Assembly (NCBI RefSeq): GCF_014646875.1
Contig: NZ_BMOC01000014.1
Location: 1-64,000 of the forward strand
Direction: 5' to 3'
Length of the DNA: 64,000 nt
Source of the DNA: Halobellus salinus
GTDB taxonomy: Archaea; Halobacteriota; Halobacteria; Halobacteriales; Haloferacaceae
This document shows positions 53,146-62,509 of the stretch, in pieces. The position numbers and the translations under genes are program-made. The notes beneath the pieces are model-generated. The model was not told the origin of the DNA, ran no database searches, and worked only from the letters and a program-made list of their open reading frames with translations. Each line of letters starts with the position of its first letter. The first letter of the stretch is position 1.

Positions 53146-53784
53146 GTGGTAGTTACGTTCGACCTCTTCGGGACGCTTGTCGACGCCGACCGCCCCGAGT
53201 CCCCGGCGGCGGCCGTCGAGGCGGCGCTGTCGGCCCGTGGGATCGCCGTCCCCGCCGACTGGACGGTGGCGTTCCGAGAAGCACACATCGACGCCCCCGG
53301 GGGCGCGGCGGTGCCCCTGCCGGCGCACGTCGCCGCGGCGCTGCGCTCCCGGGGCGTCGACGCGCCAGGGAACGCCGCCCGCCGCGCGGTCGTCGCCGCG
53401 TTCGACCCCGACGTCCGGACCCGCGCCGGCGCGGTCGACGCCGTCGCCGCCGCGGCCAGTCGTGGACCGGTCGGACTCCTCTCGAACTGCTCGGTTCCTG
53501 AACTCGTCGCCCGCACGTTGATCAGGTCCGACCTTGGCCGGGAGGCGTTCGACGCGACCGTGACCAGCGTGGGGTGTGGGTGGCGGAAGCCCCACCCGAA
53601 GGCGTTCGAGGCGGTCGCCGAAGGGTTAGGGGTCGGCGCCGACGCGATCACCCACATCGGCGACAACCCCGCGGCCGACGGCGGAATCGCGGACCTGGGC
53701 GGGACGTTCGTCGACGTCGACGACGCGGGACTGGAGACGGTCGCGGAGCGCCTGCGTGCGGGAGCGCCGCCGGGGGGCGAGTGA
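53146..53784 (+). CDS. HAD-superfamily hydrolase
   Basis: 212 residues from GTG 53146. Motif I TFDLFGTLVDA (Asp nucleophile and acid/base position Leu-Phe-Gly variant), motif II LLSNCS, motif III Lys in GWRKPHPKAF, motif IV HIGDNPAADGG. The second motif I position reads D-L-F instead of D-x-D, as in haloacid dehalogenase-type members, so it may not be a phosphatase. The start is 27 nt after a TATA-like agtatcaa. Overlaps cbiB by GTGA and so heads the cobamide operon. Confidence 0.8.
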   Translation: MVVTFDLFGTLVDADRPESPAAAVEAALSARGIAVPADWTVAFREAHIDAPGGAAVPLPAHVAAALRSRGVDAPGNAARRAVVAAFDPDVRTRAGAVDAVAAAASRGPVGLLSNCSVPELVARTLIRSDLGREAFDATVTSVGCGWRKPHPKAFEAVAEGLGVGADAITHIGDNPAADGGIADLGGTFVDVDDAGLETVAERLRAGAPPGGE

Positions 53785-54809
53785 CCGTGCCGGCGACCGC
53801 GGCGGCCGCCGTCGCGGTGGCGGCCGCGCTGGACGCCGCGGTCGCGGAACCCCCGTCGAGGGCCCACCCGGTCGCGCTGTTCGGGCACCTGGTCGCCGTC
53901 GTCGACCGCGACGTGGACGGATCGGAGTCCAGTGGGTGGACACACCCACGGATCGTCGGCGTCGCCGCCGCGGTGATCCTCCCGGTGTTCGCCGCGGCGG
54001 TCGCGACCGCCGCGGTCCTCGCCGGGTCGCACACACACCCGTGGGTGGGGGCGGCCGTCGCGGGTCTGGTCCTCTTCTCGACAACGAGTTTGCGTGCGTT
54101 GCTCGACCGCGCTCGGGAAGTGATCGCCGCGAGCGGCGGCGACCTCGACGCCGCCCGACACAGCCTCCGGGCGCTCGCGGGGCGCGACGCGTCGTCGCTG
54201 GACGCGGCCCACGTCCGCTCGGCGGCCGTCGAGAGCCTCGCGGAGAACCTCGCCGACGGGTGGGTGGCCCCGCTTGTGGCGTTCGGCGGGGTCGTCGGCG
54301 GCGGCGAGTTCGTCGGCGGCGTGACGGTCGTTGGGATCGACGCGGGGGTCGCACTCGCCGCAGGCGCGGCGGCGTGGGTGAAGGCTGTCAACACCATGGA
54401 TTCGATGCTCGGCTACCGGTCGAAGCCGGTCGGGTGGGCGCCCGCCCGGCTGGACGACGTCGTGATGTGGCTCCCGGCGCGGCTCTCGGCGGGCCTGCTC
54501 GGGGCCGCGGCCGGGACGCCCGGGGTCCCGAGCAGGCGGCGGGTCCGCGCGCTCGCCCGCACCCCCGCATCGCCGAACTCCGGGTGGCCGATGGCGACGA
54601 TGGCGGCAGCGCTGCCCGCACGGCTGGTCAAGCCGGGGGCGTACGACCTCGATCCGGCCGGGTCCGAGACAGGGAGCGGCGGAGCGGCCGGCGGGGCCGA
54701 CAACACCACCACGCTCCCGGATATCGCGACGGCGACCCGTGCGGTCGGGGTGACGCGGCGGGCGGGCGTGCTCGCCGCTGCCGTCACGGGGGGCGTAGTG
54801 TGGTTCTGA
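53781..54809 (+). CDS. cbiB: Adenosylcobinamide-phosphate synthase CbiB
   Basis: 342-residue membrane enzyme that joins aminopropanol phosphate to adenosylcobyrate. Family segments include EPPSRAHPVALFGHLV, SLRALAGRDASSLDAAHVRS, ENLADGWVAPLVAF and NTMDSMLGYRSKPVGWAPAR. Several predicted helices. GTG 53781 sits inside the HAD stop. The C-terminal part carries a Gly/Ala-rich insert. Confidence 0.92.
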   Translation: MTVPATAAAAVAVAAALDAAVAEPPSRAHPVALFGHLVAVVDRDVDGSESSGWTHPRIVGVAAAVILPVFAAAVATAAVLAGSHTHPWVGAAVAGLVLFSTTSLRALLDRAREVIAASGGDLDAARHSLRALAGRDASSLDAAHVRSAAVESLAENLADGWVAPLVAFGGVVGGGEFVGGVTVVGIDAGVALAAGAAAWVKAVNTMDSMLGYRSKPVGWAPARLDDVVMWLPARLSAGLLGAAAGTPGVPSRRRVRALARTPASPNSGWPMATMAAALPARLVKPGAYDLDPAGSETGSGGAAGGADNTTTLPDIATATRAVGVTRRAGVLAAAVTGGVVWF

Positions 54810-55564
54810 CCGCGCTCCGGGGTGCGCTCGGGTTTCTGACTAGGCTGCCGGTCGGCGGCGGCGAGCGGTCGTGGGAGGCGTTCCGGCGGACGCCCGTGTC
54901 GATCCCGCTCGCGGGCTACGTGGTTGGTGGGCTCGGGGCCGTCCCGCTGCTTTTGCCCCTGCCGGTCCCCACCGCCGCGGCGGTGTACCTCGTCACCATC
55001 GTCCTGCTCACCGGCGTCACCCACGCCGACGGGCTGGCCGACCTGGGCGACGCCGCGGCGGTCCACGGCAGCGTCGACAGGGAGCGCCGCCGAGAGGTGT
55101 TGCACGATTCCGCGACCGGGGTCGGCGGCGCGCTCGCGGTGGTGCTCGTGTTCGTCACCCTGGGGTTGGGTGCGCTGGGACTGGCCGGGTCGCGGCCGCG
55201 CGTCGCGTTCGGGCTGGCGCTCACGGCGGAGGTCGGTGCGAAGGTAGGTATTGCGGTCCTGGTCTGCACGGAAGACGCCGCCCACGAGGGGCTCGGGTCG
55301 GCGCTGACAGAGCACGCAACTCCGACCGCCCTGCTCCCCGTCGCCGCGGTGATCGCGCCCCTCCTCGGGCTCGCGACCGTGCCGGCCGTCGGCGGGGTGG
55401 GGATCCCGGCGGCGCTTCTCGCGCCGGTCGGCGTGGCGTGGTTGGTGGGGGCGTGGGCGCGAGGGGCGCTCGGCGGCGTCTCCGGCGACGCACTCGGCGC
55501 CGCGAACGAACTCGGACGGGTCGCGGGCGTGCACGCGGGGGTGGTCGCGTGGACGCTCTTGTGA
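54800..55564 (+). CDS. cobS: Adenosylcobinamide-GDP ribazoletransferase CobS
   Basis: 254-residue integral membrane cobalamin synthase that joins AdoCbi-GDP with alpha-ribazole (phosphate). Signature: GALGFLTRLPVGGGERSW at the N-terminus, then THADGLADLGDAAAVHGSVD and HDSATGVGGALAVVLV. GTG 54800 overlaps cbiB by 10 nt. Confidence 0.92.
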   Translation: MVLTALRGALGFLTRLPVGGGERSWEAFRRTPVSIPLAGYVVGGLGAVPLLLPLPVPTAAAVYLVTIVLLTGVTHADGLADLGDAAAVHGSVDRERRREVLHDSATGVGGALAVVLVFVTLGLGALGLAGSRPRVAFGLALTAEVGAKVGIAVLVCTEDAAHEGLGSALTEHATPTALLPVAAVIAPLLGLATVPAVGGVGIPAALLAPVGVAWLVGAWARGALGGVSGDALGAANELGRVAGVHAGVVAWTLL

Positions 55565-56166
55565 TGTGCGGCGGTCGCGGGAGCCGGCTCCGGGTGGGAG
55601 ACGCCGGCGGTAGGGGTGATGCGGCCGGTGTTGAAAAGCCGCTGGTCGAGGTCGCCGGCGCGTCGATGCTGTCGCGGGTGACCGACGCGCTGCGCGCGAG
55701 TGAGGTGGAGACGGTCCACGCCGTCGTGTCGCCACACGCCCCGGAGACGGCCGACCGCGCCCGGAGCCTGTCGGTGCCGACGATCGAGACTCCCGGCGAC
55801 GGGTACGTGTCCGATCTTCGCGCAGCGCTCGAAACCGTCGGGCGGCCGGCGGTGACCGTCCCCGCCGACCTCCCGCTGCTCGCGGCCGGCCACGTCGACG
55901 ACGCGGTGGCGGAGGCGCGACACCGAGGTGACGGGCGCGGCAGTGGTGTCACCTCGCTCGCTGTCTGTGTCCCCGCTGCAGTGAAGCGCCGGCTCGGCGC
56001 GTCGGTCGACACCGCCTTCGACCACGACGGTGGGACGGTCGCCCCGACAGGGGTGAACGTCGTCGCCGACGGCGACGACACCGTGGCGTTGACGTACGAC
56101 GCGCGCCTCGCGGTCAACGTGAACCGACCCCAGGATCTGGAGCTCGCGGAGGCGCTGTGCGGCTGA
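55549..56166 (+). CDS. cobY: GTP:adenosylcobinamide-phosphate guanylyltransferase CobY
   Basis: 205 residues. The archaeal nonorthologous replacement of CobU: a nucleotidyltransferase with MCGGRGSRL near the N-terminus, [16 protein letters not shown], and [17 protein letters not shown]. It makes AdoCbi-GDP. GTG 55549 overlaps cobS by 16 nt. It has no kinase activity, consistent with the archaeal route in which CbiB makes the phosphorylated form. Confidence 0.92.
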   Translation: MDALVMCGGRGSRLRVGDAGGRGDAAGVEKPLVEVAGASMLSRVTDALRASEVETVHAVVSPHAPETADRARSLSVPTIETPGDGYVSDLRAALETVGRPAVTVPADLPLLAAGHVDDAVAEARHRGDGRGSGVTSLAVCVPAAVKRRLGASVDTAFDHDGGTVAPTGVNVVADGDDTVALTYDARLAVNVNRPQDLELAEALCG

Positions 56167-57200
56167 TCCTCGTCGCGGGGACGACTCGCACAGCGGAGAT
56201 CGACGGGATCACCGCTGCGGGCGCGTCGCGGGAGCTGCTGGTCCACACGCCGAGTGCCGACACCGAGATCCTGACGTACGGCGACACGGTCCGCGCACCG
56301 GTGACGCCCGTGAGCCCGGGCGGGTGTCCGACACCGGCGGTGGTGACCCGCGCGGTCCGGGAACTGCTCGGGTTCGACGTCACGGTGGTCGACGCCGGGA
56401 TCGCAACGCCGACCGGCGCGCCGACGGTGGCGGTGGGCGCGCGCCCCGGCGACGACATCCGGGAGCCTGACCCCGTCCGGACCGCGCCGGGGGCGTTCGC
56501 GGCCGCGCGGTCGTTCGGGCAGGGCCTCCCGGACGACCGGATCGTGGTCGGGGAGACCGTCCCCGGCGGGACCACGACGGCGATGGCGGTCCTCAGGGCG
56601 CTCGGAGAGGGGCCGCTCTCGGCCACGTCGTCGTCGCTGCCCGAAAACCCGCTGGGGTTGAAACGGCGCGTCGTCGCCGAGGCGTTCGAGGCATCGGACC
56701 TCAACCCCGGCCAGGCCGCCCACACCCCGGAGCTCGCCGTCCGGTTCGTGGGCGATCCGGTGTTGGCCGTCGCGTCGGGGGTGGTCGCCGGCGCCTTGGA
56801 ATCGGGAACCGACGTCGTGCTCGGCGGCGGCACCCAGCTGCTCGCGGTGGCGGCGTTGGTCCGTCACGCGGGCGTGCCGACACCCGCGACGCTCGCGACG
56901 ACGCCGTACCTCGCGGCCGATGTGCCCGATCTCGGCAGCAACGCCGCCGCGTTGGATCTCGACTTAGCGGTCGCGGACCCGGGGTTCGACCCGTCGGACG
57001 GGGGGCCGTTGGCTGCGTACACCGACGGCGTCGCGAAGGAGGGCGCGGGGATGGGCGGCGCGCTCCACCTCGCCGACGAGGCGGGTCGGCTCGGGGAGGT
57101 CCGTGACGCGACCCGTACGGTGCTCGAGCGCGTAGGGAACGACGAGAGCCCAGCGTCGGCGGCTGACGACGCCGGTCGGGGGACCGAGGGTGGATCCTGA
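56157..57200 (+). CDS. cobT: CobT-like nicotinate-nucleotide phosphoribosyltransferase
   Basis: 347 residues of the archaeal TIGR00303-type family related to nicotinate-nucleotide:dimethylbenzimidazole phosphoribosyltransferase. Motifs include [46 protein letters not shown] and [13 protein letters not shown]. It should activate the lower-ligand base; which base is used is unknown. GTG 56157 overlaps cobY by 10 nt. Confidence 0.85.
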   Translation: MRLILVAGTTRTAEIDGITAAGASRELLVHTPSADTEILTYGDTVRAPVTPVSPGGCPTPAVVTRAVRELLGFDVTVVDAGIATPTGAPTVAVGARPGDDIREPDPVRTAPGAFAAARSFGQGLPDDRIVVGETVPGGTTTAMAVLRALGEGPLSATSSSLPENPLGLKRRVVAEAFEASDLNPGQAAHTPELAVRFVGDPVLAVASGVVAGALESGTDVVLGGGTQLLAVAALVRHAGVPTPATLATTPYLAADVPDLGSNAAALDLDLAVADPGFDPSDGGPLAAYTDGVAKEGAGMGGALHLADEAGRLGEVRDATRTVLERVGNDESPASAADDAGRGTEGGS

Positions 57201-58284
57201 CGCCGTCGACGACGCCGTGCGCGTTCCCCACGGCGGCAGCGACGACCCCGACGTCGTCGACTTCAGCGCGAACACGAACCCCCTGCGACCCGCGGGCGTC
57301 GCGGACGCGTACGAGGCCGCGCTCGCGGACGCGACGAGTTACGCCGATGATCACCCGGAGTTCCGGGACGCGGCCGCCGACTACGTCGCGTGCGACCCGG
57401 CGAACGTGGTTCCGACCGCCGGCGGGGTCGCGGCGCTCCGGCTCGCGTTCGGCGTGACGGTTACGCCCGGCGACCGCGTTGCGCTCCCGGTACCGGGGTT
57501 CGGGGAGTACGCCCGCGAGATCCGGCTCCAGGGCGGCGAGCCGGTTGGGGTCCGGGACGAGACGCTCCTCGACGTCGATCCCGCGGCGTACGCCGCGGTG
57601 GTGGTCTGTACGCCGAACAACCCCACCGGATTCCTCCCGGACCCGGCGGCGCTCCGAGCGTTCCGCGCGGAGTGTCGCGCGGCCGAGACGCCGCTGATCG
57701 TCGACGAGGCGTTCCTGGACTTCACCGACGCCCCCAGCCTGGCCGGCGACCCTGGGGTGATCGTCGCCCGCTCGCTCACGAAGATGTTCGGGCTGCCCGG
57801 GATCCGGGCGGGCTTTGCGGTCGCGACCGGCCGCCTCGGCGACCGGCTCCGGACCGCCCGGCCGACGTGGTCGGTGTCGGCCCCCGCGGCCGCGGTCGGG
57901 ACACACTGCCTCCACGCGGAGGCGTTCGTCGAGCGCACCCGCGAGCGGGTCGAAACGGAGCGAACCCGCGTGCGCGCGGCGCTGTCGGACGCGTACGACG
58001 TGGCGCCGTCGGACGCGCCGTTCCTCCTCGTCGATGTCGGCGACGGGCCGGTCGGCGGCGACGGGCCGGTCGGCGGCGACGGGTCATCCGGGTCCAGCGA
58101 GCGGGTCGGTTCCGGGAGTCGATCCGCCGATGACCCCGTCGACGCGGTGCTCGAACGGGCGCGCGCCGACGGCATCGCGGTTCGCGACGCGCGGACGTTC
58201 TCGGGACTCGACTCCCACGTCCGCGTTGCCGTCCGACGCCCCCACGAGAACGATCTGCTGCTGGACTCCCTGCTCGACCGATGA
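57190..58284 (+). CDS. cobD: L-threonine-O-3-phosphate decarboxylase CobD
   Basis: 364-residue PLP enzyme that makes (R)-1-amino-2-propanol phosphate for CbiB. Features: [35 protein letters not shown], and the PLP Lys in [15 protein letters not shown]. Near residue 285 is a low-complexity insert from a duplicated 18-bp unit (GPVGGD twice, 58045-58080). GTG 57190 overlaps cobT by 11 nt. Confidence 0.9.
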   Translation: MDPDAVDDAVRVPHGGSDDPDVVDFSANTNPLRPAGVADAYEAALADATSYADDHPEFRDAAADYVACDPANVVPTAGGVAALRLAFGVTVTPGDRVALPVPGFGEYAREIRLQGGEPVGVRDETLLDVDPAAYAAVVVCTPNNPTGFLPDPAALRAFRAECRAAETPLIVDEAFLDFTDAPSLAGDPGVIVARSLTKMFGLPGIRAGFAVATGRLGDRLRTARPTWSVSAPAAAVGTHCLHAEAFVERTRERVETERTRVRAALSDAYDVAPSDAPFLLVDVGDGPVGGDGPVGGDGSSGSSERVGSGSRSADDPVDAVLERARADGIAVRDARTFSGLDSHVRVAVRRPHENDLLLDSLLDR

Positions 58285-59063
58285 CTGGGTCGGATCGGGG
58301 CGACGACGCCGACCCGACGCCCGTCTTCGAGGCGACCGTTCGCGGGGAGGTCTGTCGGCTTCGACGCCCCGGGACCCGGTGGGTCTCGACCGGGCACGCC
58401 GGCGGGGAGTGCCGCTGCGACGCGGCGTTTCTCCTCTCCGTTCCCGAGAGGTGGGGTGATGTCGACATCCCGGCGTACGTCCGCGAGCGGTGCGACGCCG
58501 CCGGGTTCGCGACCGGACCGTCGGCGCCGGCGTTGCTCACCGGGGTCTCGATGCGGCACGCCCGCCGCGCCCGGCTCGGGCCCGTCGAGGCGATCGCCAC
58601 GGCTGGGGTGAGCAACCCCGCGGCGCTGCCGGTCGGCGGCGGAGCGGACGGTGACGTGCCGGAGGGATCGGGAGGTGGTGGGAGCGACACCGACCGACAC
58701 CACACGGGCACCGTCAACGTCGTCGTCGGGACGACGCGGTCGCTCGCTCCGGGCGCGCTGCCGAACCTCGTCGCCGTCGCCGCGGAGGCAAAGGCCGCGA
58801 CGTTGCTCGCGCGGGTGGGGGTTCCCGGGACCACGTCCGACGCCGTCGCTGTCGGGTGCGACCCCGAGGGCGAGACGGCGGCCTTCTCCGGGAGCGCGAC
58901 GCCGGTCGGGTCGGCCGCGCGGGTCTGCGTTCGGGACGCCGTGGCGGCGGCGCTGGACGCTCGGTACGAAGACGAGTCGCCGCCGACATCGGTCGACGCC
59001 GCCGAGTACGGTGTCGTGAGTGACGCGCGAGCGCGAGTGGAACGGGTCGGAGGGCGCGAGTGA
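58281..59063 (+). CDS. cbiZ: Adenosylcobinamide amidohydrolase CbiZ
   Basis: 260 residues. Salvage enzyme that removes the aminopropanol side chain of adenosylcobinamide to give adenosylcobyrate. Conserved STGHAGGECRCDAAFLLSVP-like region is read as STGHAGGECR, plus TVNVVVGTTRSLAPGALPNL and EAKAATLLARVGVPGTTSDA. A Gly/Asp-rich insert (about 117-140) is halophile-specific. ATG overlaps the cobD stop (ATGA). Its presence shows scavenging of external corrinoids. Confidence 0.88.
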   Translation: MTGSDRGDDADPTPVFEATVRGEVCRLRRPGTRWVSTGHAGGECRCDAAFLLSVPERWGDVDIPAYVRERCDAAGFATGPSAPALLTGVSMRHARRARLGPVEAIATAGVSNPAALPVGGGADGDVPEGSGGGGSDTDRHHTGTVNVVVGTTRSLAPGALPNLVAVAAEAKAATLLARVGVPGTTSDAVAVGCDPEGETAAFSGSATPVGSAARVCVRDAVAAALDARYEDESPPTSVDAAEYGVVSDARARVERVGGRE

Positions 59064-59095
59064 GACGGAACCAGCGGCCGGGGAGGAACCGCCGG

Positions 59096-59644
59096 CTACG
59101 CCGTGTCGCGGGGCAGCCGGTCCCGGACGGTGCGTCGGACGCGTTCGGGTCGCGGAACGTTCGCGAACTCGAGGTGGGCGGGGCTCTGTGCGACGCTCCC
59201 GGTGAGAAACGCCACGCTCCCGATCCCGAAGATGGCCTCGATCCGGCTTCGACGGAGTTCGAGGCTCCGCAATCTCGCGAGGGGGAGTTCCCGTGAGAAC
59301 GTCTTGTACAACAGGGAGTACTCACGGCGGACGGCGTTCGGGGTGACGACGTACCGCGTCTTTGTCAGGACGTAGAGCCGAGTAAGGAGCCGCCCGGCGC
59401 CGATGGCCGTCAGGATCACCACCAGGTTGGCGGCGATCTCCGTCCGCTCGGCCGCGCCGAGCAGGGTGGGGTTGAGAAACAGGAAGCCGACGACGACGAG
59501 TCCCCCCAGGATCACCCCCGCGAGGCTGAGAAGCGTCGGCTTCAGCGTCGGCTGGGTTTCGAGGACGAGACCGCTACGCGCCCCGGTGGCGCCGGCCTCG
59601 TTGGCGTTCCGTTCGGTCTGTGTGTCAGTGTGTGATTGGCTCAT
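59096..59644 (-). CDS. Bacterial PH-like (bPH2/DUF304) membrane protein
   Basis: 182 residues: polar N-terminus, two membrane helices (about 38-60 and 68-90), then a PH-like domain typical of bPH2 (TRLYVLTKTRYVVTPNAVRR, then LARLRSLELRRSRIEAIFGI, GSVAFLTG). Function unknown; such proteins are membrane-bound and sometimes stress-related. ATG overlaps the upstream gene stop (ATGA), so the two are coupled. Confidence 0.75.
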   Translation of the reverse strand: MSQSHTDTQTERNANEAGATGARSGLVLETQPTLKPTLLSLAGVILGGLVVVGFLFLNPTLLGAAERTEIAANLVVILTAIGAGRLLTRLYVLTKTRYVVTPNAVRREYSLLYKTFSRELPLARLRSLELRRSRIEAIFGIGSVAFLTGSVAQSPAHLEFANVPRPERVRRTVRDRLPRDTA

Positions 59645-60444
59645 AGCATGAGTCCTCCGGTTGAGTATACGAGGAGGGCCGCGACGTACAGCACGGGGGA
59701 GAGCCCGACCGCGAGAAGCGAGAGCGCGGCGCTTGTGACGCCCGCGCCGTGGTTGAGGCGCGCGCCGAGGTACATCGAGTACGCGAAATACAGGACGAGC
59801 ACGCCGAGGACCGCGAGGATGGTCGTCTCGCTGGGCGACAGCCGCGACGCCGGGACGGGGTCGCCCAGCGTGAACACCCGCTGTGACGGCGGAACGCCGA
59901 AGACGTCGTACATCACGGCGATAAAGCGGACCTGGACGTTGATCACGAGTTCGCGGGCGGTCGCGAACGGGCCGGCGCGCGAGAGGAACACCAGAACGGT
60001 GAAGATCCCCGCCAGGTACGCGCTGACGCTGTACACCACGGTGTGGAGTGTCAGGAGGAACCCCTCGGAGCTTCGGGTCACGATCAACGCGGCGTGGTAG
60101 GTCAGAAGGGTCAGCCCCGAGATCGCAGTGATAAACACGGAGTTCTGGGCGATTCCCGCGAGCAGCCACCACGCAGTGTCCGGGTTCCCCAGGACCGACC
60201 GTCCGATCGGCACGAACCACGCCGGCGCGTCGCTTTCGACCGCGACACCGAACCCCGAGAGGGTCAGCGGCGTCGCGTACAGGACGACGTTAACCACGAA
60301 CACGACCGAGAGGCCGCGCAGACGCCGCAGCGTGCTCCGGATCGACGTCCGCGTGGCGGCGTTCGGGGCGCGCACGAACCGCGACGGCCGGAACACGGCG
60401 TCGAACAGTCCAGTGATGGCTCGGGTCGCTCGTCCGGTCGGCAT
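59641..60444 (-). CDS. Polytopic membrane protein (Yip1-like)
   Basis: 267 residues with about five or six predicted helices. Layout (TRAITGLFDAVFRPSRFVRA N-terminal amphipathic part, then helices, with a YHAALIVTRSSEGF loop) resembles Yip1-family proteins. Paired with the PH-like protein. No function can be assigned. Confidence 0.6.
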   Translation of the reverse strand: MPTGRATRAITGLFDAVFRPSRFVRAPNAATRTSIRSTLRRLRGLSVVFVVNVVLYATPLTLSGFGVAVESDAPAWFVPIGRSVLGNPDTAWWLLAGIAQNSVFITAISGLTLLTYHAALIVTRSSEGFLLTLHTVVYSVSAYLAGIFTVLVFLSRAGPFATARELVINVQVRFIAVMYDVFGVPPSQRVFTLGDPVPASRLSPSETTILAVLGVLVLYFAYSMYLGARLNHGAGVTSAALSLLAVGLSPVLYVAALLVYSTGGLML

Positions 60445-60602
60445 TTCCGATCGGAACGACGTGTGGGGGGGTCAAAAAACGTCGCCTCCCCGACCGGTCC
60501 GTCGATGCGCCGACGGGGAGCCGGGTCGGCCCCGCCGATGTCCGATCCTGCCGAGGCGTCGGACGGAACGACTTAACTCGACGCACGGTCGAGAGGCGCG
60601 TG

Positions 60603-61946
60603 ATGACGACCGACGCAGTGCCCTCGGATCTCCCGGGCGTCGTCCTCGCAGGGACGGGATCCGGCGTCGGGAAGACCGTCGCGACGCTCGCGGTCTGTCG
60701 CGCGCTTGAGCGGGCGGGACGGACCCCGGTTGCCGCGAAGGCGGGGCCGGACTTCGTCGACCCCGGCCACCACGCCGCGGTGCTCGGCCGCGCCGCACGA
60801 ACGCTCGACCCGTGGATCGCGGGCGACGACGGGATGCGACGCGCCTACGCCCGTGGTGCCGACGACGGCGATGTCTGCGTCGTGGAAGGGATGCTGGGTG
60901 TCTACGAGGGGACAGTCAACACTGCCGCGGTCGCGGAGGCGCTCGACCTCCCGGTCGTGCTCGTGGTCGACGCCGAAACCGGAGTGGAACGGGTCGCCGC
61001 CACGGCTCTGGGGTTCAGGGAGTACGCCGACCGCCGGGGCTACGACATCGACATCGTTGGGCTACTCGCCGCCCGCGCCCGCGGGGGCCGCCACGAGGCT
61101 GGGATCCGGGACGCGGTCGACGGACTCCGGTACGTGGGACGGACCCCGCCGCTCGGCAGCCTGTCGATCCCGGATCGGCACCGCGATCCGCGCCTCGGCG
61201 ACGACCACCCGGTCGCCGAGGAGCCCCTGGAAGCGGCGGCGCGACAGATCTGTCCCGGCGTCCTGTTGGATCTGGTCCGCCGGCCGGGCTTCGACACCCA
61301 GCCCTCCCTCCGCGCCGACGACGAGACGGGTGTCCACATCGGAGTCGCGGCCGACCAGGCGTTCCGGTTCGTCTACCCGAGCACCCGCGAACGGCTGGCC
61401 GCGCGGGCGACTGTCGAACTCTTCTCGCCGGTCGCCGGCGACCCAGTCCCCGACTGTGACGTGGTCTACCTTCCGGGGGGGTACCCCGAGCGCCACGCGA
61501 TGACGCTGTCAGCGTCGGAGACACTCGCCGGACTCGCGGCCGTCGCCGCCGACGGCCGTCCGGTCTTCGGCACCGGCGGCGGGCTGATGACCCTCGGGGA
61601 GTCGGTGACAACGGCCGACGGCGATGAGTACGGCATGGCTGGCGTGCTCCCGGTGTCGACCCGAATGTCGGATCGGGTGGTCGCGTCCGACCACGTCGGG
61701 GTCCGCGCCCGGGAGGACTGCCTGCTCGCCCCGATGGGCGAGACCCGGCGGGGCCACGAGTTCCACCACTCCTCGGCGACCCCCGCGCCGGACGCGCGGT
61801 ACGCCCTCGAGATGGTCCGGGGTGCCGGCGTTGACGGGGCCAACGACGGCTTCCGGGAGTACCGGACGCTCGGGACCTACACCCACTTTCACCCGGGATC
61901 GGGCGCGTTCGATTATCTGCTCGAAACGGTGGCTTCGGGGGTCTGA
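60603..61946 (+). CDS. cbiA: Cobyrinate a,c-diamide synthase CbiA, glutaminase Cys missing
   Basis: 447 residues. The N-terminal ATPase domain has the P-loop LAGTGSGVGKTVATLAVCRA and KAGPDFVDPGHH; the C-terminal class I glutamine amidotransferase-like domain has VVYLPGGYPERHAMTLS and a His in TYTHFHPGS. The segment that normally reads A-E-C-G-G-L-M, carrying the nucleophile, here reads G-T-G-G-G-L-M (about 322-328), so glutaminase activity should be lost or ammonia used directly. ATG 60603 with a TATA-like cttaact about 30 nt upstream. Confidence 0.85.
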   Translation: MTTDAVPSDLPGVVLAGTGSGVGKTVATLAVCRALERAGRTPVAAKAGPDFVDPGHHAAVLGRAARTLDPWIAGDDGMRRAYARGADDGDVCVVEGMLGVYEGTVNTAAVAEALDLPVVLVVDAETGVERVAATALGFREYADRRGYDIDIVGLLAARARGGRHEAGIRDAVDGLRYVGRTPPLGSLSIPDRHRDPRLGDDHPVAEEPLEAAARQICPGVLLDLVRRPGFDTQPSLRADDETGVHIGVAADQAFRFVYPSTRERLAARATVELFSPVAGDPVPDCDVVYLPGGYPERHAMTLSASETLAGLAAVAADGRPVFGTGGGLMTLGESVTTADGDEYGMAGVLPVSTRMSDRVVASDHVGVRAREDCLLAPMGETRRGHEFHHSSATPAPDARYALEMVRGAGVDGANDGFREYRTLGTYTHFHPGSGAFDYLLETVASGV

Positions 61947-62033
61947 GGCCGTCGGGGCCACTGTGCTGGTCCGAGTCGCTGCCGACCGCGTCTCGTAGGG
62001 TTTATGACGCCGCCACGGGTACGGTACGGTACT

Positions 62034-62309
62034 ATGGCCGACAACAAAGCGCGTTCGACCGGCAGCGCCGGTCGCTTTGGCGCGCGGTACGGGCGCGTCG
62101 CCCGGCGCCGCGTCAAGGAAATCGAGGCGGCGACACGGGACGCGACGGTCGACGGCGACAGCGTCACCCGAGTCGAACCCGGCATCTGGCGGAACGACGA
62201 GACCGGCGAAGTCTTCACCGGCGGCACCTACAGGCCACAGACCCCCGGTGGCACGCAGGTTCGCCGCTCCATCCGCGCGGCCCTGTCGAGCGACGGTGAC
62301 GAGGAGTAA
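62034..62309 (+). CDS. rpl37ae: 50S ribosomal protein L37Ae, lacking zinc-finger cysteines
   Basis: 91 residues. N-terminal [20 protein letters not shown] and C-terminal [20 protein letters not shown] are typical. Between them L37Ae normally has a CxxC...CxxC zinc ribbon. Here residues 33-60 contain no Cys at all, replaced by an acidic stretch ([20 protein letters not shown]). ATG 62034, about 30 nt after a TATA-like ttta (62001). First gene of the rpl37ae-rpoP-pcc1 group. Confidence 0.9.
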   Translation: MADNKARSTGSAGRFGARYGRVARRRVKEIEAATRDATVDGDSVTRVEPGIWRNDETGEVFTGGTYRPQTPGGTQVRRSIRAALSSDGDEE

Positions 62310-62366
62310 CGTGGCGGCATCCGACCAGCGAACGAACCACCAACGACAATCCCGGTTCCCCTTCCG

Positions 62367-62501
62367 ATGAGCTACAAGTGTTCCCGGTGTAAACGCGACG
62401 TGGAACTTGACGAGTACGGCGGCGTGCGGTGCCCGTACTGCGGCCACCGCGTCCTGCTGAAGGAGCGCGCGCCGGAGATCAAGGACGTCCCGGTCGAGTA
62501 A
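62367..62501 (+). CDS. rpoP: DNA-directed RNA polymerase subunit Rpo12 (RpoP)
   Basis: 44 residues, the usual size. A zinc ribbon with CSRC (5-8) and CPYC (22-25) and the conserved start [14 protein letters not shown] and RVLLKERAP segment. Archaeal homologue of Rpb12, part of the polymerase assembly platform. Too short for many ORF lists but unmistakable. Confidence 0.95.
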   Translation: MSYKCSRCKRDVELDEYGGVRCPYCGHRVLLKERAPEIKDVPVE

Positions 62502-62509
62502 CGCCACCC

